This document shows, piece after piece, positions 9,526 through 17,507 of a DNA stretch of 23,946 bases. A program made the position numbers and the translations under genes. Within the stretch, counting starts at the first letter, position 1. The number at the start of each line of letters is the position of its first letter. The notes under the pieces were generated by a model that had not been told where the DNA came from, made no database searches, and saw only the letters and a list, made by a program, of their open reading frames with translations. Location: contig MU633786.1 in NCBI GenBank assembly GCA_026770595.1, positions 1-23,946 of the forward strand, written 5' to 3'. Origin of the DNA: Ochromonadaceae sp. CCMP2298 (taxonomy: Eukaryota > Sar > Synurophyceae > Ochromonadales > Ochromonadaceae).

Positions 9526-12227
9526 ATGGAGGAGAGTCGCTCGAAGGAGGAGAGGAAGCGGCTGAAGAGGGAGCGCAAGGCCGCAAAGGCGAGGGAGGAG
9601 GAGGAGGAGGCAGAGGCGCTTGCACGGAAGATGGAGACTGAGAAGGTGCAAGAGGAGGGGAGGAAGGGAAAGAAGCAGAAAATGGAGGCCTCGAGCTCCA
9701 GCTCCAGCTCCAGGACGGCTGACACAGGCGCAGGGGCAGATGCAGAGGCGGGGGCAGGCGCAGTCACGTTGGTGGAAGGGGACCTAAGTAGGAAGGGTCC
9801 CAGGTCTCTCTTCAAGGGCTGGCTCAAGAGCAAGGAGATGAGTCTGAAGAAGATGACGGAGGAGGAGGCAGGGGAGCAGTTCTCGAAGTTCGTGAAGAGG
9901 TTCAACAAACGCAAGTTGCCGGACAGTTACTACCTACCTGGGGCGGGGAAGGAGGTGGGGGCAGATGGGGAGACAGATGGGGAGACAAAGGGTATAAATA
10001 AGACAGGGAAGACAGGGGAGAAGTGGGAGACAGAAAAGAAGGGGGAGACAGAAGAGGGTGAACAGGTACGCAAGTACCCCCCCATCCCCACCACCGGCCC
10101 AGTGTCCATCCTGCTCTTCTACGCCTACTGCCCCTCCTCCATGACCCGCTCCGCCCAGGACGCCGCCATCGCATTCTGCTACAGCACGCTGCTGGGCCTG
10201 GGCATGACGGGCAGACTGCGCGTGGCCAGAGAGGTAAGGCCGGTTGTATAGTGACACACAACCACCTCTTTTACTGCGTACATGTGTATTAACCCCCTCC
10301 ACCCCCCGACCCCCCCACCCGCAGGGTTATAACGCCACCCTCACCGGACTGGCCGACACAGTACGTACTTTCACCTCGGCGCTACGAGAATACGACAACG
10401 CCACATTCGCGAATACGGACTTCAAATACGTCGACAGCCTGCCCGAGAACCAGACACTGAAGGTACGGAGTACAGGGTTTAAAAGTAAAGAGTACAGGGT
10501 ACTGAGTACAGGGTACTGAGTACAGGGTACAGGGTAAAGGGTTAAAGGGGTAAAGGGTTGTAACTGCCACCCCCACTCCTGCCCCTGCTCCTGCCCCTAC
10601 CCCTATCCCTACTCCTACCCTGCCATTGCCCCTGCCTCTATTCCTACACTCATCTTCACACTCACACTCCCTTTTCCCCTATCCCCTATTCCCCACCTCT
10701 CCATCCCCCATTCCCCCATTCCCCATTCCCCTATTCCCCACAGGGCCTCAAGGTATGGCCAGTAGCGGAGATAGTCACCTACGGCTTCGAGGCAGCCCAG
10801 GCCCCCCTGAGCAAGAGGGGCACGCACCTCACCCCACAGCAGTTCCATCTCGCCATGCAGAGTCCTGACACGGTAGTCATAGATGTCAGGAACTTTAACG
10901 AAACAGTGGTGGGGCGGTTCATGGTCCCGGGCGGGGAATCGGGGGATAAGGGGGACAAGGGGGACAAGGGGGATAAAGTGGTGACCGACTCTAGCAGCAA
11001 GGTATGATAATGTCTGCATCTCGTTCCCCCCACATCACTTATTAAACCCCCTCCTTCTACGTCACTTGCCTATTAAACCCCCTCCTCTTATGTCGCTCGT
11101 GTCTATTTAACCCAGGTTCTGGACCCCTGCATGCGGCGCAGCACGGAGTTCCCCTCCTGGGTGGAGAAAAACAAAGCCGCGCTACAGGACAAGCAGGTGC
11201 GTATTTATCCCCCCTCTGCTACTATGACCTTCTTTCCTATGCCGCTCTTTTCTATCCCCTCTTTCTATATATATATTTATCTTTCTACGAACATCTTATC
11301 TATTCACCTCTTTCTCTGGCGTGTGGTATTTATGCCCCTTCATTTATGGCATACATCCTTATATCTCTTTTCTATGCCACACCTGTGTATTAATCCCCCC
11401 TCCTGTTATGTTACACTGCATTTATCCCCCTCCTTCTACACATCTGCATTTATTAGGTGCTTATGTACTGCACAGCGGGCGTGCGCTGCGAGCGGGCCAG
11501 CAGCTTCCTCCGCAACCAGGGCATAGACAACGTGGCGCAGCTGCACGGGGGGGTGCACAGGTACCTCGAGGCATACCCAGGTGAGTGTGTGGTGAGTGTG
11601 TGTGTGTGGTGTGTGTGTTAATGTGTGTGTGGGGGGGGGGAGGTTATTACTTTGAGTGTTATCAGCTGCTCGCCTCACCAACTCCCCTGATGCTCTCATC
11701 ACCTATGTGTTAAATTGAACCGACTCTAATGCTCTCGTGTCTCACCCACCCATGTATGTGTTAAATACCTATATATTATATGTGTTATATACCTATATAT
11801 TATACGTATTATATACCTATATATTATATGTATTATATACCTATATATTTTATGTATTATACATGCCCATCCCCCACAGAGGGCGGCTTCTGGGTAGGCA
11901 AGAACTACACCTTCGACAAGCGCTTTAACCACGGAGCCCTGGAGGCAGAGACCATCTCCGAGTGCGTGCACTGCAAGAATAAGTGGGACCGATATCAGGC
12001 GCAGAAGAAGTGCAGCAGGTGGGTTTATATGTTGCCTCTGTGTGTGTGGGGGGGGTTATATGCTATTTCTTCTATCTGTGGGAGGGTTAATATGCTCATC
12101 ACACACACACACACTTCCACATATACACATATACAGGTGTTCCATGGAGGTGCTGCTGTGCAAAACGTGTCAGGGAATCAAGCCTGCTGTTGCCAAGCAC
12201 TTGCTGGTCTGTCCGCTGTGCAAGTGA
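9526..12227 (+). CDS. TSTD2: TSTD2 / TrhO-type rhodanese-domain protein (seven exons)
   Basis: Exons: 9526-10233, 10325-10462, 10744-11001, 11116-11196, 11457-11580, 11880-12018 and 12137-12227, joining to about 512 residues. The first four introns are phase 0, the fifth phase 1, the sixth phase 2. After a Lys/Arg/Glu-rich, probably nuclear-targeting N-terminus comes the TrhO/YceA N-domain (VSILLFYAYC ... LKVWPVAEIVTYG). A rhodanese domain follows (SPDTVVIDVRNFNE, then MYCTAGVRCERASSFL with the active-site loop Cys, QLHGGVHRYLEAYPE and FWVGKNYTFDKRF). The C-terminal Cys/His region (CVHCKNKW ... CSRCS ... CKTC ... CPLC) matches TSTD2. Bacterial TrhO makes 5-hydroxyuridine at tRNA position 34; the eukaryotic protein's role is less clear. 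Exon 1 carries a low-complexity stretch (about 9955-10065) that could be a retained intron. Confidence 0.85.
10463..10545. repeat. AGGGTAC/TGAGTAC heptamer repeats in intron 2 of the rhodanese gene
   Basis: The intron opens with alternating heptamers (AGGGTAC, TGAGTAC) degrading into AGGGTAAAGGG. Closely similar heptamers recur at 12244-12310 and 19667-19708, each time outside exons. Confidence 0.7.
11002..11456 (+). repeat. Repeated branch-point/pyrimidine modules in introns 3 and 4 of the rhodanese gene
   Basis: Intron 3 (11002-11115) has TATTAAACCCCCTCCT at 11040 and 11071, and ends in ATTTAACCCAG at the acceptor. Intron 4 (11197-11456; exon 4 at 11116-11196 lies between) has TATTTATCCCCCC near its donor, TATTAATCCCCCC at 11388, TTTATCCCCC downstream and TTTATTAG at the acceptor. 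Each unit resembles a branch site (TTAAC type) followed by a polypyrimidine tract. Confidence 0.5.
11759..11854. repeat. Four tandem copies of a 24-bp AT-rich unit in intron 5 of the rhodanese gene
   Basis: Copies lie at 11759-11782, 11783-11806, 11807-11830 and 11831-11854, with a partial fifth after. The core is ATATACCTATATATT. Neighbouring copies differ at one to three positions. The array ends shortly before the acceptor at 11879. Confidence 0.85.
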
Positions 12228-12504
12228 GGAGGAGGGGGGGGGCAAGGGGGAGGGTGCAGGTGTATAGGGTACAGAGTACAGGGGTATAGGGTACAGGGTG
12301 TAGGGCACAGGGGGCGAGGGATGGAGGAGGGGAGGTATTCGGAGGCTGAGGCACGAGCTTAGCTAGGTGCAGATACTGGGACTGGGACTGGGACTGGGAC
12401 AGGGCTGCTGCATGCTAGGACTGCCGAAAAACATTTTTTTTCCTCAAAAATAATAACAGAAATGTCCTCCAAATGTGCGTGGTGAATTTTATAATACTGT
12501 ACAA
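12228..12504. other. Convergent spacer downstream of the rhodanese gene
   Basis: The spacer holds GGGTATAGGGTACAG-type repeats (12244-12310), a short GGGACT repeat (about 12378-12398) and AT-rich sequence. I see no gene. No clear AATAAA signal is visible on the plus strand. Confidence 0.5.
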
Positions 12505-12640
12505 AGATTGACAAATACATAAATTGTATGCTCGAGTATATGCTGAGTGTGTGGCGGTTTAGGCAGTAGGGGCGGAGGGGCGAGACAGCAGGTCTGCCCC
12601 CTTGCTCACAGCACCTTGGGCAATCGACATAAAGGAGTTT
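12505..12640 (-). pseudogene. Partial duplicate of the 3' end of the F-box/CHORD gene
   Basis: On the minus strand this segment encodes CRLPKVL-stop, matching CRLPKVV-stop that ends the F-box/CHORD gene (stop at 15870). Similarity continues into the 3' flank: the GCAGGTCTGC block, AGTATAT(A/G)CTGAGTGTGTGG (19 of 20 identical) and ACAAATA(C/T)ATAAA(C/T)TGTATG. The matching segment at the intact gene is about 15757-15905. Similarity stops about eight codons before the stop codon, so only the very end of the coding region plus 3' flank is present. It may be a truncated duplication or a shared 3'-processing region. An acceptor-like GTACAG upstream leaves open that it is a used terminal exon. Confidence 0.5.
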
Positions 12641-12833
12641 CTGTACAAACAAGAACAGCTAGGAGCCTAACATAAAAAGATAGTTTTGTTTTCTTACACG
12701 CCTAGAAAAAGGAAAAAGAACCAGTATCACAGCGCGGAAAAAGGAAGAACCTCTCTGAAAAAATATCTCGGGTAGTTGGCAGTGCGTATCAAACCGGAGG
12801 GAACTTTAGGAGCAGGTAAGCGATGTGATACCG

Positions 12834-12882
12834 ACCTTATAGTACGTACTATAAGGTATGAGAGATTAGACTTGACTAATCT
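12834..12882. repeat. Perfect 24-bp palindrome plus 7-bp stem-loop at the SAP gene's 3' end
   Basis: Positions 12834-12857 form a perfect 24-bp palindrome centred on AGTACGTACT. It lies 18-41 nt past the stop codon of the minus-strand SAP gene. Beside it, AGATTAG (12863-12869) and CTAATCT (12876-12882) form a perfect stem with a 6-nt loop, and that stem includes the stop codon itself. This could be a 3'-end processing or stability element, or a relic of an insertion. Confidence 0.7.
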
Positions 12883-13919
12883 TCCGAGAAGCTCAGTCTG
12901 CGCGAGACATGAGCCATGGGGGGGGCAGGAGCCACGGGGAGCGGGGTGTTCAGGGAGCAGTTTCTGAGCAAAGCCACCATCTCCTCCGAGGGGACAGCCT
13001 CTCCTGCCCGAAGTCTTGCGATCATCCTCTCTGGGGTGCTGGGTTCGGAACGGTGCGCGCTGCTGAACGGTCCCTTATGGATTCTCTCTGAAAGAATTCT
13101 TGAGGAGAGAGAGTCAGCATTGGCACCAGCACCAGCACCAGCATCAGAATCAGCAGCAGCATCAGCAGCAGCATCAGAATCAGCATCAGAATCAGCAGCA
13201 GCATCAGCAGCAGCATCAGCATGAGCACCAGAATCAGCCTCAGAATCAGCAGCAGCATCTGCATCCACCAATCTCTGTACCAGCACCGCCTTCAGCCCCG
13301 TTGCAGACAGCCCCCTGTCCCTGAGCAGGCCCTTCAGCTGGGGCACGGTGCGCTTGTTGAGGGTCTGGGTGGGAGTGGGGGCAGCAGCAACACCAATCCC
13401 ATTGAGGAACACGCTGTGTCCATTGTAGGAGATTGTGCGATACAAGATCTCCGGAACAGCCTCCTCGCGGGTAGTGGTGTCCAACATCACCTTCCGAGCG
13501 ACGGAGCCAGTCGAGATGATGTACAGCAGAGGAGAAGGATCCTTACTCGCCTTCTGGTTGAGCGTGTATCCACACGCAATCTTGACCTTCTTGGAGATGT
13601 CGGACTCAGTGTTGGTGCAGCCATAGAGGAAGACCACCTTGAACTCAGGGGCAACGTCAGGATGTAGCTCCTGTAGTTCCTCCAGTGCATTGGCGATGGT
13701 ATTGCAGCGCTTCTTCGCTTCCGATTCACTCGGATATTTGACTGCCAGCTTGTCAGTTGAACCAACAAAATTAGACTCGTACAGCTCCACCGAAGTCACT
13801 ACGCCCCGGTGCTCCTCGACCGTGGCTCTTTCGTAGTACGTCTTGGAAAGCGCACCCTGCTTCGTCTTGGAGAGATCATGATGCTCCCAAAAGGTAGTAA
13901 GCATGGGTTGCAGCGACAT
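12876..13919 (-). CDS. SAP-domain protein of unknown function
   Basis: From the first ATG (13919) the frame gives 347 residues. It stays open further upstream to at least 13982, where only a GTG is available, so a 5' exon or hydrophobic N-terminal extension (AELIVLGIFCAM) is possible. The recognisable domain is a SAP motif, LNKRTVPQLKGLLRDRGLSA...LVQRL, at about residues 187-220; SAP helices usually bind DNA or RNA in chromatin or repair factors. The upstream 180 residues are unfamiliar and contain short predicted strands (FKVVFLYG, PLLYIISTG). After SAP comes an Asp/Ala-rich repeat (DADAAAD) from 18-nt and hexamer repeats at about 13110-13250, then a Ser/Arg-rich tail. It diverges from the CCCH gene. 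Confidence 0.65.
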   Translation of the reverse strand: MSLQPMLTTFWEHHDLSKTKQGALSKTYYERATVEEHRGVVTSVELYESNFVGSTDKLAVKYPSESEAKKRCNTIANALEELQELHPDVAPEFKVVFLYGCTNTESDISKKVKIACGYTLNQKASKDPSPLLYIISTGSVARKVMLDTTTREEAVPEILYRTISYNGHSVFLNGIGVAAAPTPTQTLNKRTVPQLKGLLRDRGLSATGLKAVLVQRLVDADAAADSEADSGAHADAAADAAADSDADSDAAADAAADSDAGAGAGANADSLSSRILSERIHKGPFSSAHRSEPSTPERMIARLRAGEAVPSEEMVALLRNCSLNTPLPVAPAPPMAHVSRRLSFSED

Positions 13920-14420
13920 GGCACAGAAGATCCCAAGCACAATCAATTCTGCGCTGGGAGATGGAATTGTGACGGCATTCACCTCAAAGAGCGCGCTAAA
14001 GAGCCGCAGAATTTGGTTTTGGCCAGAATATTTTCAAGAGGTCTCCAAAAGACAGGATTCTACATCATGATAATAGGCGCTACTTAACCAGAGAGATGCG
14101 ACAAAAGCGACAAAAGGGGAAACACGCAGAAAAATGTGCTGAACCCTATTTTCACCCTATTTTCAGGGCGGGGGTTTTGGAAGGGCTTTAAGGGGTACCT
14201 GGGAAGGGGAACTGGGAACTTTTGCTACACTTTTCGGAAAAGATTCAACGAAGGATGATGTCAACACTCGAGTCAAAAAGGAAGGAAGGGTGGAAGGATG
14301 GAGGATACTGTGCATCATCCTCACGTTGCAGCATCATCCTTCCTCCCTTCTTAAAAGCGACGGGGAGGAGCAGAGGACAGTGAAGAGATTAACAGCAACA
14401 CACGCAGTCTGAAAGTGAAC
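13920..14420. promoter_or_regulatory. Divergent promoter region with an inverted repeat
   Basis: This 501-bp gap separates the SAP start (-) from the CCCH start (+). An imperfect inverted repeat pairs 14282-14300 (AAGGAAGGGTGGAAGGATG) with 14335-14352, about 17 of 18 pairs with one bulge. GCATCATCC is directly repeated inside or beside it at 14312-14320 and 14331-14339, and AAGGATGATG occurs again at 14251-14260. This is a candidate regulatory cluster or leader hairpin about 70 bp from the CCCH start codon. Confidence 0.4.
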
Positions 14421-15478
14421 ATGCATCGAGTCAAAGCGTATCCCTACTCCGAGTCCTTCCACGACGAGGGAGCGTGGGGTGCGGAGAAGAAGTCATACAA
14501 CCAGTATAACGATTACAACTCTTACACCAGCGAATCAACCGATACGGAGGACAAGGAGTACTACGGGAATGGCCATGCCGCCTACTCCCGGCACTCTGGC
14601 TACTCCGACCTATCCAGGGGGTCCTCTGGGGACTCACTCGACTACCTGCCTAACCACCCGCACCACGGCTTCGAGCCCCGCACCCCCCCTTACGCACCCA
14701 TCTACAACCCACCCTCGAAGTGCCGCCAGCTGCCCTGCCGCACGTTCATCTCCACTGGCAGCTGCCCCTACGGAGAGCGGTGCGTGTTCCTGCACGACGC
14801 GAGCATCGTCTCCAAGCCCATCTACATCCGATCCAAGGTGAGTTAAAGACCAGGTTCGTATTCGAACAAGATAAAAGTTAACCTCTCACACCCCTGCTGT
14901 CTATGCTCTGCTCTGCTCTCCTTCCTGCCTCAGCGCAAGTCTCGCGACGACGCGGGTGTGGACGCCTTCTTCTGGCCCACTATGCCCATGAACGCCGTCA
15001 TGAGCCGCCCAGACACCAGGAACAGTAAGTATTAACCCCTTCTACAGCACAAATCGTCTATTGTAACAGCCCCCCTCAACCTGTACTTAACCCTGCCCAC
15101 CTGTACCCTGCCTACTGCCCCCCCCCTTCCGCACACAGTGCCCGCTATCGCGCAGCCCTACATCGTGCCCGCCCCCAACAGCTACACGTACAGCAGCTCC
15201 AACAACGACGTCAGCGTTTATTCCATGTGGGAGGTCAGAAAAACCGCCGTCTCTGTCTTTATCTGCCCTTATCTCTGACTTTATCCCTTCTGACTCTGTT
15301 TCTATCTCTGCATCATCTGTACCAGCACTTCCTGGACTTCTGCAAGACCGACTCCCTCTCAGTGGTGACCGTGCCCCGCTCCGTGCAGCCGCAGCTCACA
15401 AACCCATTCGCCAGGACCAACATCTACAGCGGCAAGGCACGCCTGAGCACATTCATGCGACTCTCACAGCTGGGCTAG
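14421..15478 (+). CDS. CCCH (tristetraprolin-type) zinc-finger protein, four exons
   Basis: Exons: 14421-14837, 14934-15024, 15139-15233 and 15326-15478, about 251 residues. Introns are phase 0, 1 and 0. A GTG codon six bases upstream is in frame, but the ATG at 14421 is preferred. The N-terminal 100 residues are rich in Tyr, Ser and charged residues and probably disordered. The single finger is C106-x8-C115-x5-C121-x3-H125 (CRTFISTGSCPYGERCVFLH), the exact spacing of TIS11/TTP RNA-binding fingers, although those usually carry two. A conserved-looking DAFFWPTMP segment follows in exon 2, and the last exon has HFLDFCKTD. The likely role is post-transcriptional regulation by RNA binding, from the finger type alone. 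AATAAA at 15613-15618 is a likely poly(A) signal. Confidence 0.8.
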
Positions 15479-15869
15479 AGCAACAATTGAGGACAGGATT
15501 TTTATCCCAGACCCATACCTTGTGTATTATCACAGATACACACCTGAAGCCATTATCTCCCCATACGCTGCAGCATTTCCGTTCCCATCTCCCTTTCCGT
15601 TTCCAGTTACCCAATAAATCTAACATAGAGCTAGAAATACTTATACTGTTATACTGTTATACGGGGCTGATGCTAATTCTAACAGTATAAGTATTTCTAG
15701 CTCAGTAAATATTCACAACAGTAACAACAGTAATTTTTCATATTCTGATCCATAAGATTTACAAATATATAAACTGTATGTTCCCAGTATATACTGAGTG
15801 TGTGGGAGGTGCAGAGGCAGAGAGGCAGAGAGGCAGAGAGGCGTGGCAGGTCTGCTCACAGCCCAATAC
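15479..15869. other. Convergent spacer between CCCH and F-box/CHORD genes
   Basis: This 391-bp tail-to-tail spacer holds the candidate poly(A) signal at 15613-15618, a long perfect inverted repeat (listed separately), and GGCAGAGA repeats near 15815-15842. Its right half (15757-15869) is the segment that recurs at 12505-12640. I see no gene. Confidence 0.6.
15628..15703. repeat. Perfect 24-bp inverted repeat with a 28-nt loop
   Basis: The left arm at 15628-15651 starts GAGCTAGAAATACTTATACT; the right arm at 15680-15703 is its exact reverse complement. The 28-nt spacer holds a partial repeat of the arm (ATACTGTTA). It starts 10 bp after the AATAAA of the CCCH gene, in a convergent spacer. Transcription from either side would give a 24-bp perfect hairpin. 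It could be a small-RNA precursor, a terminator/insulator or a mobile-element footprint. Confidence 0.85.
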
Positions 15870-17056
15870 TCACACCACCTTCGGCAGCCGACAGCTGACA
15901 TCGGTGCTAATACTACTACTATTACTATTACTATTACTATAACTGTTGCTGCTGACACTGGTACTATTGGAGCTGCGGGGGGAGAGGATGGGTGGCAGAG
16001 TCACACTGCTGGGCTGTGACTGTGCTTGTGTCTGCTTTCGCGTCTGATTCTTGCTGTCAATACTATTCCCCGATTCCCTGTCCTTACCCGTTTCCCTGTC
16101 GTCCCTGCGCATGTGCACGAGGCTGAAGAACAAACCGTCGTGTCTGGATGTTTTACAACCGGCTGATCGGAAGCCCTTGCCGCGGCAGCAGGAGAGCAGA
16201 CCTGGGGAACAGGGGAACAGGGGGAAAGGGGACATGGAAACAGAGGATAAGAAAAGAGGGGTAAGATGGGGACAGGAGGTCAGGGGCAGCAGCAGGAGCA
16301 GCAGGAGCAGCAGGAGCAGCAGCAGCAGCAGCAGAGGTAAGTGCATACAACCCATAAAACCCATAAAACCCCACTAAACCCACCTGTGCCTCTGAGTTTT
16401 CCGGGGTGGTACTTGCACAGCAGTGCGTTGTGGTTGTCCCACTCGCAGAAGCGCGCGTAGCAGCCGCTGCGGGAGCACTTCTTCGAGCCGAACAGACGCT
16501 GCAGCAGCTCCAGACCCAGGCCAGCGTCCAGGACTTTGTCTACACCCATATCCATACCCATGCCCATGCCCATACTCATGCCCATGCTCATACCCATACC
16601 CCCAATGCCCATGCCCATACCCAAACTGGCACCCACGCCCACAACCCCACCCCCACCCATACCCGCGCCCCCCAGCCCCAGCCTGTGCCTGATGTCGCTG
16701 AAGTCCGTCCCGTGCGCCGCGCAGTAGGCCAGCACCAGTCCGCCCCAGAACCGCCCGTCGTCTCGTCGAATCGCGCGCAGGAGAGGGGGGCAGGATGTCC
16801 AGAGCAGCGCGAAGTGTCTGAGGGAGGGGAGGTAGCATGCTAGGTGGTACCAGACGTCGTCGGGGAACAGCTCCAAGGGGTGCTTGCCCCCTGCTGCTGC
16901 CCCTGCTGCTGCTGCTGGTGTTGTTGCTGCTGCCACTGCTGTCGCTGGTGTTGTTGCTGCTGGTGGGGGTGTCGATGCCAGTACTTGTACGGCTGCTGCT
17001 GCTGCTGTTGTTGCTGGCACTGTTACCACTCCTATTCCTCCATCAGCCCCGTCCAT
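15870..17056 (-). CDS. F-box-like protein with a CHORD-like zinc-binding domain
   Basis: Exons on the minus strand: 17056-16384 and 16201-15870 (phase-1 intron), about 334 residues. After an Ala/Thr-rich low-complexity start, HPLELFPDDVWYHLACYLPSL begins an F-box-like region. That region should bind SKP1 within an SCF ubiquitin ligase. A Gly/Met hexamer-repeat linker (minus strand of about 16545-16670) follows. Then CSRSGCYARFCEWDNHNALL, CKYHPGKLRGTG and LLSCCRGKGFRSAGCKTSRH line up with the CHORD pattern of RAR1/CHP1 (C-x4-C, C-x2-H, CC, C-x4-H). The domain only becomes complete when the two exons are joined, which supports the splice. The Trp and Phe-rich middle of a classic CHORD is shortened. 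A Ser/Asn-rich tail ends the protein. Its 3' end recurs at 12505-12640. Confidence 0.7.
16280..16345. repeat. GCAGCA/GGAGCA trinucleotide-type repeat in the F-box/CHORD intron
   Basis: A run of GCAGCAGGA units ends in a short pure CAG run just inside the intron 16202-16383. Leu-rich ORFs on the minus strand come from this repeat. Confidence 0.8.
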
Positions 17057-17507
17057 TTGGATCGTCTGTTACCCTCTACCCTGACCTCCTGGTCTTCTCT
17101 TGGCTCCTGGTGTCCTGGTTTCTGCCCAAGTGAGTTCCGATTTGCTATGAGCTGCCGGTTCACAGCTGGTGCGTGCGACTTGTGATCTCACGCACTCCAC
17201 CCTGCCCTGCGCTGATCAACTGGGCTTCGCGAAGCATCCTTTGACACCGATAGATGTGATTGTGGAGGCACGGAGACAACAGAAGCAGTCAGATCAATCT
17301 GGATCAGCAGATTGGCAGAAATTGGGAAATTGGTGTCAATTAATATTCGCTTCGTACACAAAAACCTAGGGTAATGACGCATTTTGTTGTTGCACAAGAG
17401 CTCCAGCTCATCAGAAGCTCTTTGCAATCGCTTCTGCTTGCATCTCTTGGTGCATGCTTTGCGCAGTATAGCACGCCAGTGGTGCACTTTAATCCGAATA
17501 GATCACC
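17057..17507. promoter_or_regulatory. Divergent promoter region, F-box/CHORD and lumazine synthase
   Basis: This is a 451-bp gap between start codons. GCTGCTGCTG-type repeats close to the F-box start generate spurious Leu/Cys-rich ORFs. No TATA box or strong shared motif is visible. CCTAGG occurs at about 17366. Confidence 0.4.

Noticed and set aside
14850-14866. GTTCG-TATT-CGAAC in CCCH intron 1, resembling a tRNA T-arm
   Set aside because: No acceptor stem, D-arm or anticodon arm can be built around it; it is a short palindrome. No tRNA, rRNA or other RNA gene was found by eye.
16837-17185. Leu-rich and Cys-rich plus-strand ORFs that look like membrane proteins
   Set aside because: They come from GCTGCTGCTG-type repeats that encode the Ala/Thr-rich N-terminus of the F-box gene on the other strand.
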